A stretch of 64,000 nucleotides of DNA from an uncultured Bacteroidia bacterium (GTDB taxonomy: Bacteria; Bacteroidota; Bacteroidia; Bacteroidales; F082), in assembly GCA_902774295.1 (NCBI GenBank), contig CACYHP010000003.1, positions 81,005-145,004 on the forward strand. The letters run 5' to 3'. The notes under the pieces were generated by a model. It saw nothing but the letters and a program-made list of their open reading frames with translations, searched no databases and was not told the origin of the DNA. The first letter of the stretch is position 1. Each line of letters opens with the position of its first letter. A program made the translations under genes and the position numbers. Positions 51,749-60,755 of the stretch are shown here, piece after piece.

Positions 51749-53923
51749 TCAATCAATTCGCTGAACTTCAGTGACATTATTCAACGAACGGAGTTTGCGA
51801 ATGAGTTGCTCCAGATAATTCACGCTCGTCACATGCACCACGAAACGGCCTTCATACATGCCGTTTCGCGTGCCCATTGACGCATCTATGATATTGATTT
51901 CCATTTGTTTCATCACCTCCGTGATATCGCTGAGGATTCCGAAACTATCCTTTGCAACCACCTTGATCGTAGCGCGCGAAGGCACATCACCCTGCCATTT
52001 CACCTCGACCAAACGGTAAGGATAGCGTTTCTTCATCGCGATGGCGTTCTTACAGTTGACACGATGGATTGTTATACCCCCGCCCACATTGACAAAACCG
52101 CAAACGCTATCACCAGGAATCGGGTTACAGCATTTAGCCATCTTAAATGCGAAACCATTGATATTCTCGCCAATGCTCATCGCATCGTTCTCATTCTCAG
52201 CAGGTTTGTCCCTCCTTTGCTCCTCTTCTACCTTATGCACCTCTTTTTCCTCGGTCTGCGATAAGATAAACGCTTTCAATTCGACAAGATCAATCTGATT
52301 TGTGGCGATTTTATGATAAAACTCTATCCCTGATTCACAGTCGTACTCTTTCAGTAACTCAGTGAACATCTTATCGTTAAAGGCAATCTTCCAGTTTTTG
52401 AGCTTCCTATGGAAAATAGAACTGCCGAGTTCTGCCTCCTTCATCTCCTCGTCCTTCAAAAACCTGCGAATCTTGGATTTTGCCTTCTCCGTATTGACAT
52501 AGTTGAGCCAGTCGGCTTTCGGTGTCTGACGCTTACTTATTTGAATCTCAACGCGGTCGCCGTTGTTAAGGACATAACGTATCGGCTGCATTTTGCCGTT
52601 CACGCGTGCTCCAATGCAGTGGCTTCCCACCTGGGTATGCACTTCAAAAGCAAAATCAAGGATAGTGGAGCCCACAGGCAGCTGTTTTACCTCACCTTGA
52701 GGCGTTATGATATACATCTTATCGGCTTTGCCTCTCTTAGCGGCACGTTTGTCGTCCAAAGGATTAAAATCCGATTGGTCTGTAGCTTCAAGAATACCTC
52801 TGATCTGGTTAAGCCACTCGTCAGCCGTCTGATGCTTGTCGTTATGGCTTTTATATGACCAATGCGAGGCGTTGCCTTTTTCAGCAATCTCGTCCATTCG
52901 CGACGTACGTATCTGCACTTCCACCCAATCAACGCCGTTCTTCACCGTGGTGTGCAGCGACTCATATCCAGATGCCTTAGGCTTAGTTATCCAATCTCTA
53001 AGTCGTTGAGGATTAGGCTGATACAGATTTGTAACAATGGAATAAACTTTCCAACAGTCAGCTTTTTCCTCTTTGATTTTCGAGTTATTAATTATGATTC
53101 TGACAGCGAAAAGGTCGTAAACCTGCTCAAATGGCACCCCTTGAGCCTTCATTTTGGCAAAAATCGATGGAATTGACTTGGTACGCCATTTAATCGTATA
53201 GTCAAAGCCTTCCTTGCTCAATTCCTGACGTATCGGCAATAGGAAATTGGCCATTTTCTCTTCCTGCATCACGTGCGACATGGAGATTTTTTCCTTGATT
53301 TCCTCGAATTCCTTGGGGTTTTCGTGAATCATCAAAGCCTCCTCCATGTCCTTCTTGATGTTGTACAAGCCAAGTCGATGGACTATCGGAATCACCAGAT
53401 AATTTGTAATCTCAAAGAATTTGTCGACAGAAACATCTATATCGCCCTGATGACGGCAATTTGACAGGCAATGAGCGATAATCAGCATCACCACTCTGAT
53501 GTCGTCAATCATTGACAGGAAAAGCTTTCTAAAAGTGTCTGATTGCGTCGAAATCTGCGACATATTCAAAGACATCACTTTAATCAAGCCCTTGAGTATC
53601 AGCATAACTCTCTCGCCAAATTGCTCTTTTATATCATCAAAAGTGACATCAGAAACTTTGGTTATATTGTGAAGCAAGGCACAGACGATGGTTTTACTGT
53701 GCATTCCCATCTCGGAATAAGAGATCTTAGCCACCTCAAGCACATGAAGCACCATAGGCCTGCCTGAGCGCATCCTCATCCCGTCATATTTCGAACAGCA
53801 CAACTCGTAAGCTTTTTTTACGAAACCGACCTCTTCCAAAGTCATCGTCTCACCCACCGACTGAATCAGTTCGTTATACGATTTTTCAATCTCTAATATT
53901 TCCTTTTCCGAATATTTTTTCAA
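51749..53923 (-). CDS. relA: RelA/SpoT homologue: (p)ppGpp synthetase with degenerate hydrolase domain
   Basis: A 724-residue long RSH protein. The N-terminal hydrolase domain has lost its catalytic HD pair: LLHNITKV (83-90) stands where LLHDVVED is expected, and IAHCLSNCR (149-157) where ADRLHNMR is expected. The synthetase domain looks intact: RTKSIPSIFAKM (246-257), PKASGYESLHTTV (314-326), VEVQIRT (333-339), EKGNASHWSYK (347-357). TGS (about 400-465) and C-terminal ACT (about 650-724) domains follow. It should make but not degrade (p)ppGpp. The start codon is probably TTG at 53923, since an in-frame TAA lies two codons upstream and no ATG precedes residue 27. Confidence 0.93.
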   Translation of the reverse strand: MKKYSEKEILEIEKSYNELIQSVGETMTLEEVGFVKKAYELCCSKYDGMRMRSGRPMVLHVLEVAKISYSEMGMHSKTIVCALLHNITKVSDVTFDDIKEQFGERVMLILKGLIKVMSLNMSQISTQSDTFRKLFLSMIDDIRVVMLIIAHCLSNCRHQGDIDVSVDKFFEITNYLVIPIVHRLGLYNIKKDMEEALMIHENPKEFEEIKEKISMSHVMQEEKMANFLLPIRQELSKEGFDYTIKWRTKSIPSIFAKMKAQGVPFEQVYDLFAVRIIINNSKIKEEKADCWKVYSIVTNLYQPNPQRLRDWITKPKASGYESLHTTVKNGVDWVEVQIRTSRMDEIAEKGNASHWSYKSHNDKHQTADEWLNQIRGILEATDQSDFNPLDDKRAAKRGKADKMYIITPQGEVKQLPVGSTILDFAFEVHTQVGSHCIGARVNGKMQPIRYVLNNGDRVEIQISKRQTPKADWLNYVNTEKAKSKIRRFLKDEEMKEAELGSSIFHRKLKNWKIAFNDKMFTELLKEYDCESGIEFYHKIATNQIDLVELKAFILSQTEEKEVHKVEEEQRRDKPAENENDAMSIGENINGFAFKMAKCCNPIPGDSVCGFVNVGGGITIHRVNCKNAIAMKKRYPYRLVEVKWQGDVPSRATIKVVAKDSFGILSDITEVMKQMEINIIDASMGTRNGMYEGRFVVHVTSVNYLEQLIRKLRSLNNVTEVQRID

Positions 53924-53942
53924 TTTTTAAAAAATTACTTTG

Positions 53943-53950
53943 CAAATGTA
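53943..53950 (-). promoter_or_regulatory. Promoter -7 element for relA
   Basis: Minus-strand TACATTTG matches TAnnTTTG; predicted leader of about 13 nt. Divergent from the polysaccharide promoter. Confidence 0.5.
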
Positions 53951-53971
53951 CGAAAATAATTCAAAATGTAC

Positions 53972-53979
53972 TATTTTTG
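53972..53979 (+). promoter_or_regulatory. Promoter -7 element for the flippase gene
   Basis: TATTTTTG, exact TAnnTTTG, about 70 bp before the ATG at 54049. Confidence 0.55.
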
Positions 53980-54048
53980 TAACGTATTTTTTTGATTAAA
54001 ATTATAATAATTTCAGTTTTAATGTCGTTAGCTGTTTGATTAGTGGTG

Positions 54049-55518
54049 ATGAACAAAAAGTTCTTAAAAAATATTATATTTTTACTTTTTATCAACCTTT
54101 TGATAAAACCGTTCTGGATTCTTGGCGTTGACGTTGCCGTTCAGAATCTCGTCGGCGATACCTCATACGGTCTTTATCTCGCCATTTCTCAATTCTCATA
54201 CCTATTTTATATATTGCTTGACCTTGGTCTGACGAATTTCAACAACCGAAATATCGCTCAGAACAACCAACTGCTATCGAAGCATTTCGTAGGCATTTCA
54301 CAAGCCAAGATTTTACTTACAATCCTATATTTTATTGTTATTTTCGCAATTGGATGGCTGATAGGATATCGTGGCGAACAGTTGAAATTACTTGCAATTT
54401 TCGGTTTCAACCAAGTGCTGCTGTCGTTTATTTTATACGTGCGTTCCAATATATCAGCTCTGCTGCTTTTCAAGACTGACAGCATGCTTTCGGTGCTCGA
54501 CAGAGTGCTTATGATATTGATTTGCAGCTTCTTACTATGGTCTGGATTCTTCCCGAAATCGAGTTTCAACATTTATAGTTATATCTATGCGCAGACGATA
54601 TCGTACGTCATCACGTTAATCATAGCTGTCACTATCGTGTTGAGACACACCGGAAAACTCACAATTAGAATCAATATCCCGTTTGTGATAATGATTATCA
54701 AAAAGAGTCTTCCTTATGCATTGTTAGTGCTTTTGATGAGTTTCTACAACCGTCTCGAGCCGGTTCTCATTGAGCGTTTGCTGCCCGAAGACATTGCAGC
54801 GGCTCAGGCAGGAGTTTATGCCCGCGCCTGGCGACTTTTCGATGCCGGAAACAACATCTCCTACCTGTTTTCAGTCATACTTCTTCCACTTTTTGCAGCA
54901 ATAATAAAAGAAAAAGAAGACTTGCAAGGCCTTGTGAAACAATCATTTAGCATCATGCTATCGATGACATGTATCATAGCGGTATTATGCATTTTCTACA
55001 GCAGCAATTTCATGAAGCTGATGTATCCCGACCAACTCAACGAAGAATCATCTACCATTTTGAAAATCTTGATGGGCAGTTTTGTCTCAATATCAACGAC
55101 TTATATCTTTGGAACACTTTTAACTGCCAACGGAAACCTTAAACAATTGAACATAGTTGCCGCATGCGGTGTAGTGCTAAATATCACGCTTAATCTAATC
55201 TTTATCCCTCATTTTAAAGCTGTTGGAGCTGCATTCACCAGCCTTTGCGTGCAATTCGTAACCTGCGTAATTCAATTCTTCATCGCGAAAAAAATCTTCA
55301 ACCTCAGACTCGGCATTTCATACTGGCTCCGTCTTTCGGCATTCTTGGTTTTGATCAGCCTAACCACTTATATGTCAACGACATTGGAATTGAAGTGGAT
55401 TACCTCATTCTTCATCGCAGCTGCCATGTGCGTCATAATCGCATTCATAACTAAGATGTTGAATTACAATGAGATAAAAGAATTGGTCGTCTCCTCCATG
55501 AAAAACATCAAGAAATAA
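54049..55518 (+). CDS. Wzx-type polysaccharide flippase
   Basis: A 489-residue inner-membrane protein with about 14 hydrophobic segments, of the polysaccharide-transport (PST/MurJ-MATE superfamily) type. It opens KNIIFLLFINLLIKPFWILGVDVAVQN and has the mid-protein helix pair around YALLVLLMSFYNRLEPVLIERLLP. It should flip lipid-linked glycan units across the inner membrane. GTG codons at 54043 and 54046 precede the ATG at 54049, which is preferred. It heads a wzx-wzz-wzy trio with no glycosyltransferase. Confidence 0.87.
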   Translation: MNKKFLKNIIFLLFINLLIKPFWILGVDVAVQNLVGDTSYGLYLAISQFSYLFYILLDLGLTNFNNRNIAQNNQLLSKHFVGISQAKILLTILYFIVIFAIGWLIGYRGEQLKLLAIFGFNQVLLSFILYVRSNISALLLFKTDSMLSVLDRVLMILICSFLLWSGFFPKSSFNIYSYIYAQTISYVITLIIAVTIVLRHTGKLTIRINIPFVIMIIKKSLPYALLVLLMSFYNRLEPVLIERLLPEDIAAAQAGVYARAWRLFDAGNNISYLFSVILLPLFAAIIKEKEDLQGLVKQSFSIMLSMTCIIAVLCIFYSSNFMKLMYPDQLNEESSTILKILMGSFVSISTTYIFGTLLTANGNLKQLNIVAACGVVLNITLNLIFIPHFKAVGAAFTSLCVQFVTCVIQFFIAKKIFNLRLGISYWLRLSAFLVLISLTTYMSTTLELKWITSFFIAAAMCVIIAFITKMLNYNEIKELVVSSMKNIKK

Positions 55519-55553
55519 TTTGCAAAAATTGGAAATTGTTTAAGAATTTTCCC

Positions 55554-55561
55554 TATTTTTG
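55554..55561 (+). promoter_or_regulatory. Promoter -7 element for the chain-length and polymerase genes
   Basis: TATTTTTG, with TTG about 15 bp upstream. It gives a leader of about 27 nt before the ATG at 55594, separating this pair from the flippase gene. Confidence 0.55.
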
Positions 55562-55593
55562 TAGATTATATTTTGCATTCAAATAAAAACGTA

Positions 55594-56541
55594 ATGGATA
55601 ATTATTTTAACAACACTTCAATGGTTCAAACCATCTTCAAATGGAAATGGCACATAGTCATAATTACTTTGGTGGCGGCGATTTTGGGCGCAATCTTCTC
55701 AGGTTCAAGATTCATCACCCCGATGTACAAGTCTGAAGCAATCCTCTACCCGAGCAATGTCTCGGCTTATTCAGATGAGACTTTCACCGAGCAAATGCTT
55801 CAAATCATGCAGTCAAACGAGATAATGGATTCAGTCGTCATCAAATTCGACCTGATGAAACATTACAAGATTGACAAAGGATACAAATATTGGAAAACAG
55901 CTCTTATAGACGAATATCGTACAAATGTAAGCATTTCAAGAACACCTTATGATGCTGTTTTGGTGAAAGTCATGGACAAAGATCCTGAAATCGCCTGCGC
56001 AATGGTGAACGAAATCATCAGATTGTACAATTGGAAAGTTGGATTCATGCACAAAGTCAAGAGAGCTGAAACTGTTGAAATGTACAAACGCCAATTGGAC
56101 GAAAAACAAATTTTTATCGACTCACTAAAACGCAGGATGGCTGATATTTCATCTAATTACGGAGTTCTCGAATATCAAAGCCAAACACGAGAAGTTACAA
56201 GAGGATATCTCAGAACTGATGGTGGCTCAAAAGTAAACAGCGATGGAGTCGACACCATGAAAACCAACATCGAGAAATACGGTCCTGAGATAATTGCCCT
56301 CGAGCAATTAATTAAAAGCGAAAACATGGCTTATAGCCAAGTAAAACTTGATTATGAGCAAGAACTTCGCTTCTATAATGCAAACATGACCTTCTCGAAC
56401 GTCGTATCAGCTCCTTTTGTAGCCGACAAAAAAGCCTATCCTGTTAGATGGGTCGTCGTGGCTTTATGCGGACTTGCAGCCTGTTTCATTACAATTCTTG
56501 TTATTTACATAATGGAAGGCAAGAAGAATCTGCTTAAATAA
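55594..56541 (+). CDS. Wzz/GumC-type polysaccharide chain-length determinant
   Basis: A 315-residue inner-membrane co-polymerase. A transmembrane helix near the N-terminus (HIVIITLVAAILGAIF, about 24-40) precedes a periplasmic Wzz domain that starts SRFITPMYKSEAILYP and contains helical coiled stretches. A second helix lies near the C-terminus (VVVALCGLAACFITILVIYIM). It sets glycan chain length. The ATG at 55594 is preferred over a TTG at 55573 because it follows the promoter with normal spacing. Its stop shares one base with the next ATG. Confidence 0.85.
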   Translation: MDNYFNNTSMVQTIFKWKWHIVIITLVAAILGAIFSGSRFITPMYKSEAILYPSNVSAYSDETFTEQMLQIMQSNEIMDSVVIKFDLMKHYKIDKGYKYWKTALIDEYRTNVSISRTPYDAVLVKVMDKDPEIACAMVNEIIRLYNWKVGFMHKVKRAETVEMYKRQLDEKQIFIDSLKRRMADISSNYGVLEYQSQTREVTRGYLRTDGGSKVNSDGVDTMKTNIEKYGPEIIALEQLIKSENMAYSQVKLDYEQELRFYNANMTFSNVVSAPFVADKKAYPVRWVVVALCGLAACFITILVIYIMEGKKNLLK

Positions 56542-57998
56542 TGTCTAAACTCGTCAAAACAGCCGCATTATACGTTATCGCAGCACTGGTTGTCGCGATA
56601 GGGCTCTTTTTTACCATTAAAAAAGACACCTATCTCGCTTTTGCACTTCCAGCAGTCGTTGGCATTTTGATGTTATATGTTTTTTCATTAGACAAAGTCC
56701 TTCTTTTAATAGCGTTTTTAACTCCCCTATCGATAAATTTGGATAAAATCACCGGCGGACTTGCTGTTTCATTACCTGTTGAGCCCTTACTTGCCGGTGT
56801 TTTGGTGGTATTTATCGCAAAACTTATTTACGAAAAGAGTTTCGATTATAAAATTTCAAGACATCCTATCTCAATAGTGATTTATCTTATGTTTACATGG
56901 ATGATTATCACCACTATAACGAGTGAGATGCCAATCGTATCATTGAAATTCTTCGTATCGAGGCTTTGGTTTATCATCCCAGCCTATTTCCTTGGCGCTG
57001 AGCTCTTCAAAAACCCTAAAAACATCAGCAGATTCATCTGGTTTTACATAGCAGGCCTTATTATCGTTGTGTTTTACACCATTTCCGTCCATGCTTCACA
57101 CGGATTTGACGGTGATACCGCACACTGGGTGATGTCACCATTCTACAATGACCATACCGCTTATGGCGCTGCTTTGGCAATATACATCGTATTATGCGTT
57201 GCATATCTGTTTATGCCTAACATGAAGAGCAGCAGGCGTATAGGTGTAATAATAGCGCTTTGTATACTCATTGTAGCAATAATCTTATCATTCTGCCGCG
57301 CCTCATGGATTAGCCTCATCGCAGCCCTTGGCGTATTGATTTGCGTGCTTCTCAAGATAAAATTCAAATATATCGCAGTGATTTCTGTGGTTTTGATAGG
57401 ATTGTTCTTCACATTCCAGCAGCAAATCTTCGATTCATTGTCAAAAAATGACCAGGATGCATCCGGAAATATTGCCGAGAACATCCAGTCAATGACAAAT
57501 ATCACTACCGACGCATCCAACCTTGAGCGTATCAACCGCTGGAATTCAGCTATAAGGATGTTTAAGGAAAGACCTTTATTCGGATGGGGCCCAGGCACTT
57601 ACCAATTCGTGTATGCGCCTTTCCAGGAATCCAGAAACAAGACCATCATCAGCACCAACTCAGGCGATATGGGCAACGCACATAGCGAATACATCGGAAC
57701 GCTATCAGAACAAGGCATTCCCGGCGCTTTACTCGTTGTAACGATAGTGGTGGTTTTCATGTATTGTGGACTCATGACATACCGAAGAGCAAAAAACAGA
57801 GAGTCAAAGATTCTGGTTCTTGCTGCAACACTGGCTTTGTTCGGTTATTATGTGCATGGAACCTTAAACAACTTCCTCGACACCGACAAATTAGCGATTC
57901 CTGTGTGGAGTTGCATGGCAATAATCACTGCCATCGACTGTTTCCATGCCGACAAGGAAAGTTTCTACGATACTAACGAGCCTTCTGAACGTCAATAA
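56541..57998 (+). CDS. O-antigen ligase/polymerase (Wzy/WaaL family)
   Basis: A 485-residue inner-membrane protein with about 12 hydrophobic segments and the Wzy_C pattern: a large periplasmic loop with MFKERPLFGWGPGTYQFVYAPFQE and NAHSEYIGTLSEQGIPGALL (about 345-405), where the conserved Arg and His residues of this family lie. It should polymerise or ligate glycan units delivered by the flippase. It starts on the stop codon of the Wzz gene (TAATG). The 3' end overlaps a convergent FKBP gene by 26 bp. Confidence 0.88.
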   Translation: MSKLVKTAALYVIAALVVAIGLFFTIKKDTYLAFALPAVVGILMLYVFSLDKVLLLIAFLTPLSINLDKITGGLAVSLPVEPLLAGVLVVFIAKLIYEKSFDYKISRHPISIVIYLMFTWMIITTITSEMPIVSLKFFVSRLWFIIPAYFLGAELFKNPKNISRFIWFYIAGLIIVVFYTISVHASHGFDGDTAHWVMSPFYNDHTAYGAALAIYIVLCVAYLFMPNMKSSRRIGVIIALCILIVAIILSFCRASWISLIAALGVLICVLLKIKFKYIAVISVVLIGLFFTFQQQIFDSLSKNDQDASGNIAENIQSMTNITTDASNLERINRWNSAIRMFKERPLFGWGPGTYQFVYAPFQESRNKTIISTNSGDMGNAHSEYIGTLSEQGIPGALLVVTIVVVFMYCGLMTYRRAKNRESKILVLAATLALFGYYVHGTLNNFLDTDKLAIPVWSCMAIITAIDCFHADKESFYDTNEPSERQ

Positions 57999-59298
57999 GT
58001 TCAAGGTCAAAAATCACAGTTGAATAAGCTGGCAGTTCTTTATCGATAGCAATATCGCCAAAACCCATCATAGACGGCACGATTATTGTCGCCTTCCCTC
58101 CCACTCTCATGTTTCCGACAGCTTCTTCAATTCCTGGCACCATTTCATTGTTACCATAAACAAACTGCAGAGGCTCATCTCCGAAGCTCGTCTCGATGAG
58201 TTTATCATCTATATTATAAAGGTTGTAATGAATTGACACAATATCACCATTGTCAACCACAGGGCCTGTTCCTTTAACAATCTCAAGATAATAAACGCCA
58301 CTTGGACTTGGAGCCACTTTTATGTTGTGCTCCTTAACAAATTTCTCAATTCTGGCTGGTTCTTCCTCCAAACGCTTCAGGTTTTCTGCTTCTTCGAGCT
58401 CATGAAGCCTTAATTGCTCCGCTTCATACTCTTCTTGAGTAAGAATACTTGTGTTTTTCACATTTAAAATCATCGATGTATATGGCAACACTGAGTTTTC
58501 AAGACCAACGCTGTCAAAAGCCAATGATGAAGGTATTACAAAATGCCCTTCACCCCCGGCCGGGACATATCCCATCGCTTCCGCAAAGCCTTGTCCGAGC
58601 TCTAAATCGCCATATCTAACCGCAACTGGCTCTCTATCAAAGAGATCCAACAAAGTGTCACCGTCAAGAGATATCAGGTTGAAATTTATGCTTAAAATCT
58701 CGCCTTCTTTCGGTCCACGCCCTTTCCCTTTGACACCTAATATGATAAGTCCGCTTTTTGTAAACTTATAATTCTCATTGGAATAATACATTGCCAAACG
58801 GTCCTCATCATCTTGTTTTCTCTGCTGCAATTCAATTTTGTTTTGTGCAGCCACTTCTTCAGCAGGAATAATCGCTTTTAGCCTCATGTCTATATAAACA
58901 GGCATTCCTGCAGTAAGATAATCTGGCACTTCGTTCATTCCCAACGACTTGATACACAATGAGTCAACAAGAAAAACGACAGTAGCCGAATCATTAAGAT
59001 GCATATTCAGAAGTCCCGCCATCATATCTCCCATGAATGAAGGCTCGGTCAATTCCATCTCAAGGCCGTTTTCATCTTCAGATTCAGAAGAATAGAAGAG
59101 AGTCTCGCCCATTGTATGTTTGACATCTACGATCACATGATCCCCGATTTTAGGCATCTCGCCATGCTTGTTGACCTCATGGAACTGCATATAAGCGCCG
59201 TTATCCATCTTGTCAAAGCCGCGAAATGCCGATTTTTCGCATGAAACGAGAATCAGGCAGCCTATCAGACACAGAAAATATGATGGCAGTCTTCTCAT
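57973..59298 (-). CDS. FKBP-type peptidyl-prolyl isomerase lipoprotein, three FKBP modules
   Basis: A 441-residue lipoprotein (lipobox LVSC at about residue 20). Three FKBP-like modules follow: about 35-150 (degenerate, GAYMQFHEVNKHGEMPKIGD), about 180-285 (KFTKSGLIILGVKGKGRGPKEGE) and about 325-440 (SPSGVYYLEIVKGTGPVVDNGD...FGDIAIDKELPAYSTVIFDLELIDV). The last is closest to a canonical FKBP core. It likely folds or holds outer-membrane and secreted proteins. It is the last of three FKBP genes in one operon, starting 6 bp after the two-module protein. Confidence 0.88.
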   Translation of the reverse strand: MRRLPSYFLCLIGCLILVSCEKSAFRGFDKMDNGAYMQFHEVNKHGEMPKIGDHVIVDVKHTMGETLFYSSESEDENGLEMELTEPSFMGDMMAGLLNMHLNDSATVVFLVDSLCIKSLGMNEVPDYLTAGMPVYIDMRLKAIIPAEEVAAQNKIELQQRKQDDEDRLAMYYSNENYKFTKSGLIILGVKGKGRGPKEGEILSINFNLISLDGDTLLDLFDREPVAVRYGDLELGQGFAEAMGYVPAGGEGHFVIPSSLAFDSVGLENSVLPYTSMILNVKNTSILTQEEYEAEQLRLHELEEAENLKRLEEEPARIEKFVKEHNIKVAPSPSGVYYLEIVKGTGPVVDNGDIVSIHYNLYNIDDKLIETSFGDEPLQFVYGNNEMVPGIEEAVGNMRVGGKATIIVPSMMGFGDIAIDKELPAYSTVIFDLELIDVQKAR

Positions 59299-59304
59299 AA
59301 ACTA

Positions 59305-60177
59305 TTAGAAATCAATAAGTTCAACTTCAAAAATCAAGTTTGCAAATGGCGGAATGTCAGCGCCTGCTCCCCTATCACCATAGCCGAGATAATAAGGAAT
59401 ATAAAGCACACCTTTTTCGCCTTTCGACATCATCATGATACCTTCATCCCAACCTGGGATAACATAACCCATTCCAATCGGAATCTCAATTGGCTCACCA
59501 CGTTCAACAGATGAATCGAACACTGTGCCATCCAACAACATTCCTGTGTAATGAACCTTCACATTGTCACCCTTTTCTGGCATTTCACCGTTACCTTCTT
59601 CAATCATCACGTAGTAAAGTCCTGATGCTGTTGGATTTGCGACGATATTATTCAAAGCGAAATACTGCTGCATTTCTGCGTAAGCGCGCTCTGTTTCTTC
59701 AGGATACTGATTCTTTATAGCCTCAACCATCTTGTTCACATATTCACTTTCCGGATAGAAATCGTTGAGTTTAACATCAAATCTCATAACATCAGTGCTG
59801 TTGAACTCTGCTGGGAGTTCAGGAACTCTGAAAAGATAGTAGAAAGTTGAGTCGATATTCACGATAAACGAAGCAGAATCGCCTTTGTGCATCATTGCAA
59901 GGCCTTCCATGAAATCTGTAGCAAATGAAGGCTCACTCAGCTGAAGGATGTTGTTCGAAGCCGGGATGATTGTTGTTGAGTCGTTCACATAGCAAGCAAG
60001 TGTAACTTCCAATAAATCATCCATGTTCGGCAATTCTCCGCCATTATTTGAATAAAATTGATAATAAAGGCCGTTTTTTGTCGCCTTATAACCCTTTGGT
60101 GCGTTACCATTACCGCAACCTGTTAACATTGAGAGCATTACACAGAATGCAGTCACCATTAAAAATAATTTTTTCAT
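59305..60177 (-). CDS. FKBP-type peptidyl-prolyl isomerase lipoprotein, two FKBP modules
   Basis: A 290-residue lipoprotein (lipobox LTGC, Cys21). An N-terminal degenerate FKBP-like module (about 30-155, KATKNGLYYQFYSNNGGELPNMDD) is followed by a canonical one (about 185-290) with VKVHYTGMLLDGTVFDSS, MGYVIPGWDEGIMMMSKGE and YGDRGAGADIPPFANLIFEVELIDF, which keeps the family's Tyr, Phe-Asp-Ser and Gly-x-Gly positions. Expected to be an active periplasmic prolyl isomerase. Middle gene of the three-FKBP cluster. Confidence 0.92.
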   Translation of the reverse strand: MKKLFLMVTAFCVMLSMLTGCGNGNAPKGYKATKNGLYYQFYSNNGGELPNMDDLLEVTLACYVNDSTTIIPASNNILQLSEPSFATDFMEGLAMMHKGDSASFIVNIDSTFYYLFRVPELPAEFNSTDVMRFDVKLNDFYPESEYVNKMVEAIKNQYPEETERAYAEMQQYFALNNIVANPTASGLYYVMIEEGNGEMPEKGDNVKVHYTGMLLDGTVFDSSVERGEPIEIPIGMGYVIPGWDEGIMMMSKGEKGVLYIPYYLGYGDRGAGADIPPFANLIFEVELIDF

Positions 60178-60197
60178 TTTTTGTAATTTTAATAAAT

Positions 60198-60755
60198 CTA
60201 TTTATTTGATTGATTTTCAATAACTTTCAATTTATAAACAATAGTCGATCTAATTGGGATCTTGTCGCCGTCACCAGCCAAGCCATAAGCCAAATGTGAA
60301 GGAATGATGATTTCAGCCTCATCTCCTTTATGCAGATGCAACACAGCCTCTTCCAGACCGCTTTCAACACCGCCTCGCCCAACAATAAACACTTTTAAGC
60401 CGTTTTCCTTAGAAGAATACACCAATTCACCATCCAGAAGTCTCAATTCGTAATCCAAAGCGACAATATCACCCGTTTTAATCAACTTGCTATCCCCTTG
60501 ATTTATAATACGATAGCATAATCCAGTGCCAGTCTTCTCAAAATCTACTCCAGAATTTAAAATATACTCATTTATGGCTTCTTTTTCCTGAGAAACAAGA
60601 TATCTGTTAAGGTTTTCCAGACTGTCTTTTTTCTGCTTATTATCAGCAAAACCAGTCTTTGAGACGCGTTCAGCACCATCAGAGCATGCTCCCATCATAA
60701 AAAAGATGCTCGTAACAGCAAAAACAGTCAATATTTTTAATAAAAATCTTAACAT
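60198..60755 (-). CDS. FKBP-type peptidyl-prolyl isomerase lipoprotein, one FKBP module
   Basis: A 185-residue lipoprotein (lipobox MGAC at about residue 24) with one FKBP module (about 75-182): GTGLCYRIINQGDSKLIKTGDIVALDYELRLLDGELVYSS, GLEEAVLHLHKGDEAEIIIPSHLAYGLAGDGDKIPIRSTIVYKLKVIE. It resembles the gliding-associated GldI group, but no gliding gene is present nearby. Its start codon shares a base with the stop of the DHH phosphoesterase gene, so the two are coupled. Confidence 0.9.
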   Translation of the reverse strand: MLRFLLKILTVFAVTSIFFMMGACSDGAERVSKTGFADNKQKKDSLENLNRYLVSQEKEAINEYILNSGVDFEKTGTGLCYRIINQGDSKLIKTGDIVALDYELRLLDGELVYSSKENGLKVFIVGRGGVESGLEEAVLHLHKGDEAEIIIPSHLAYGLAGDGDKIPIRSTIVYKLKVIENQSNK

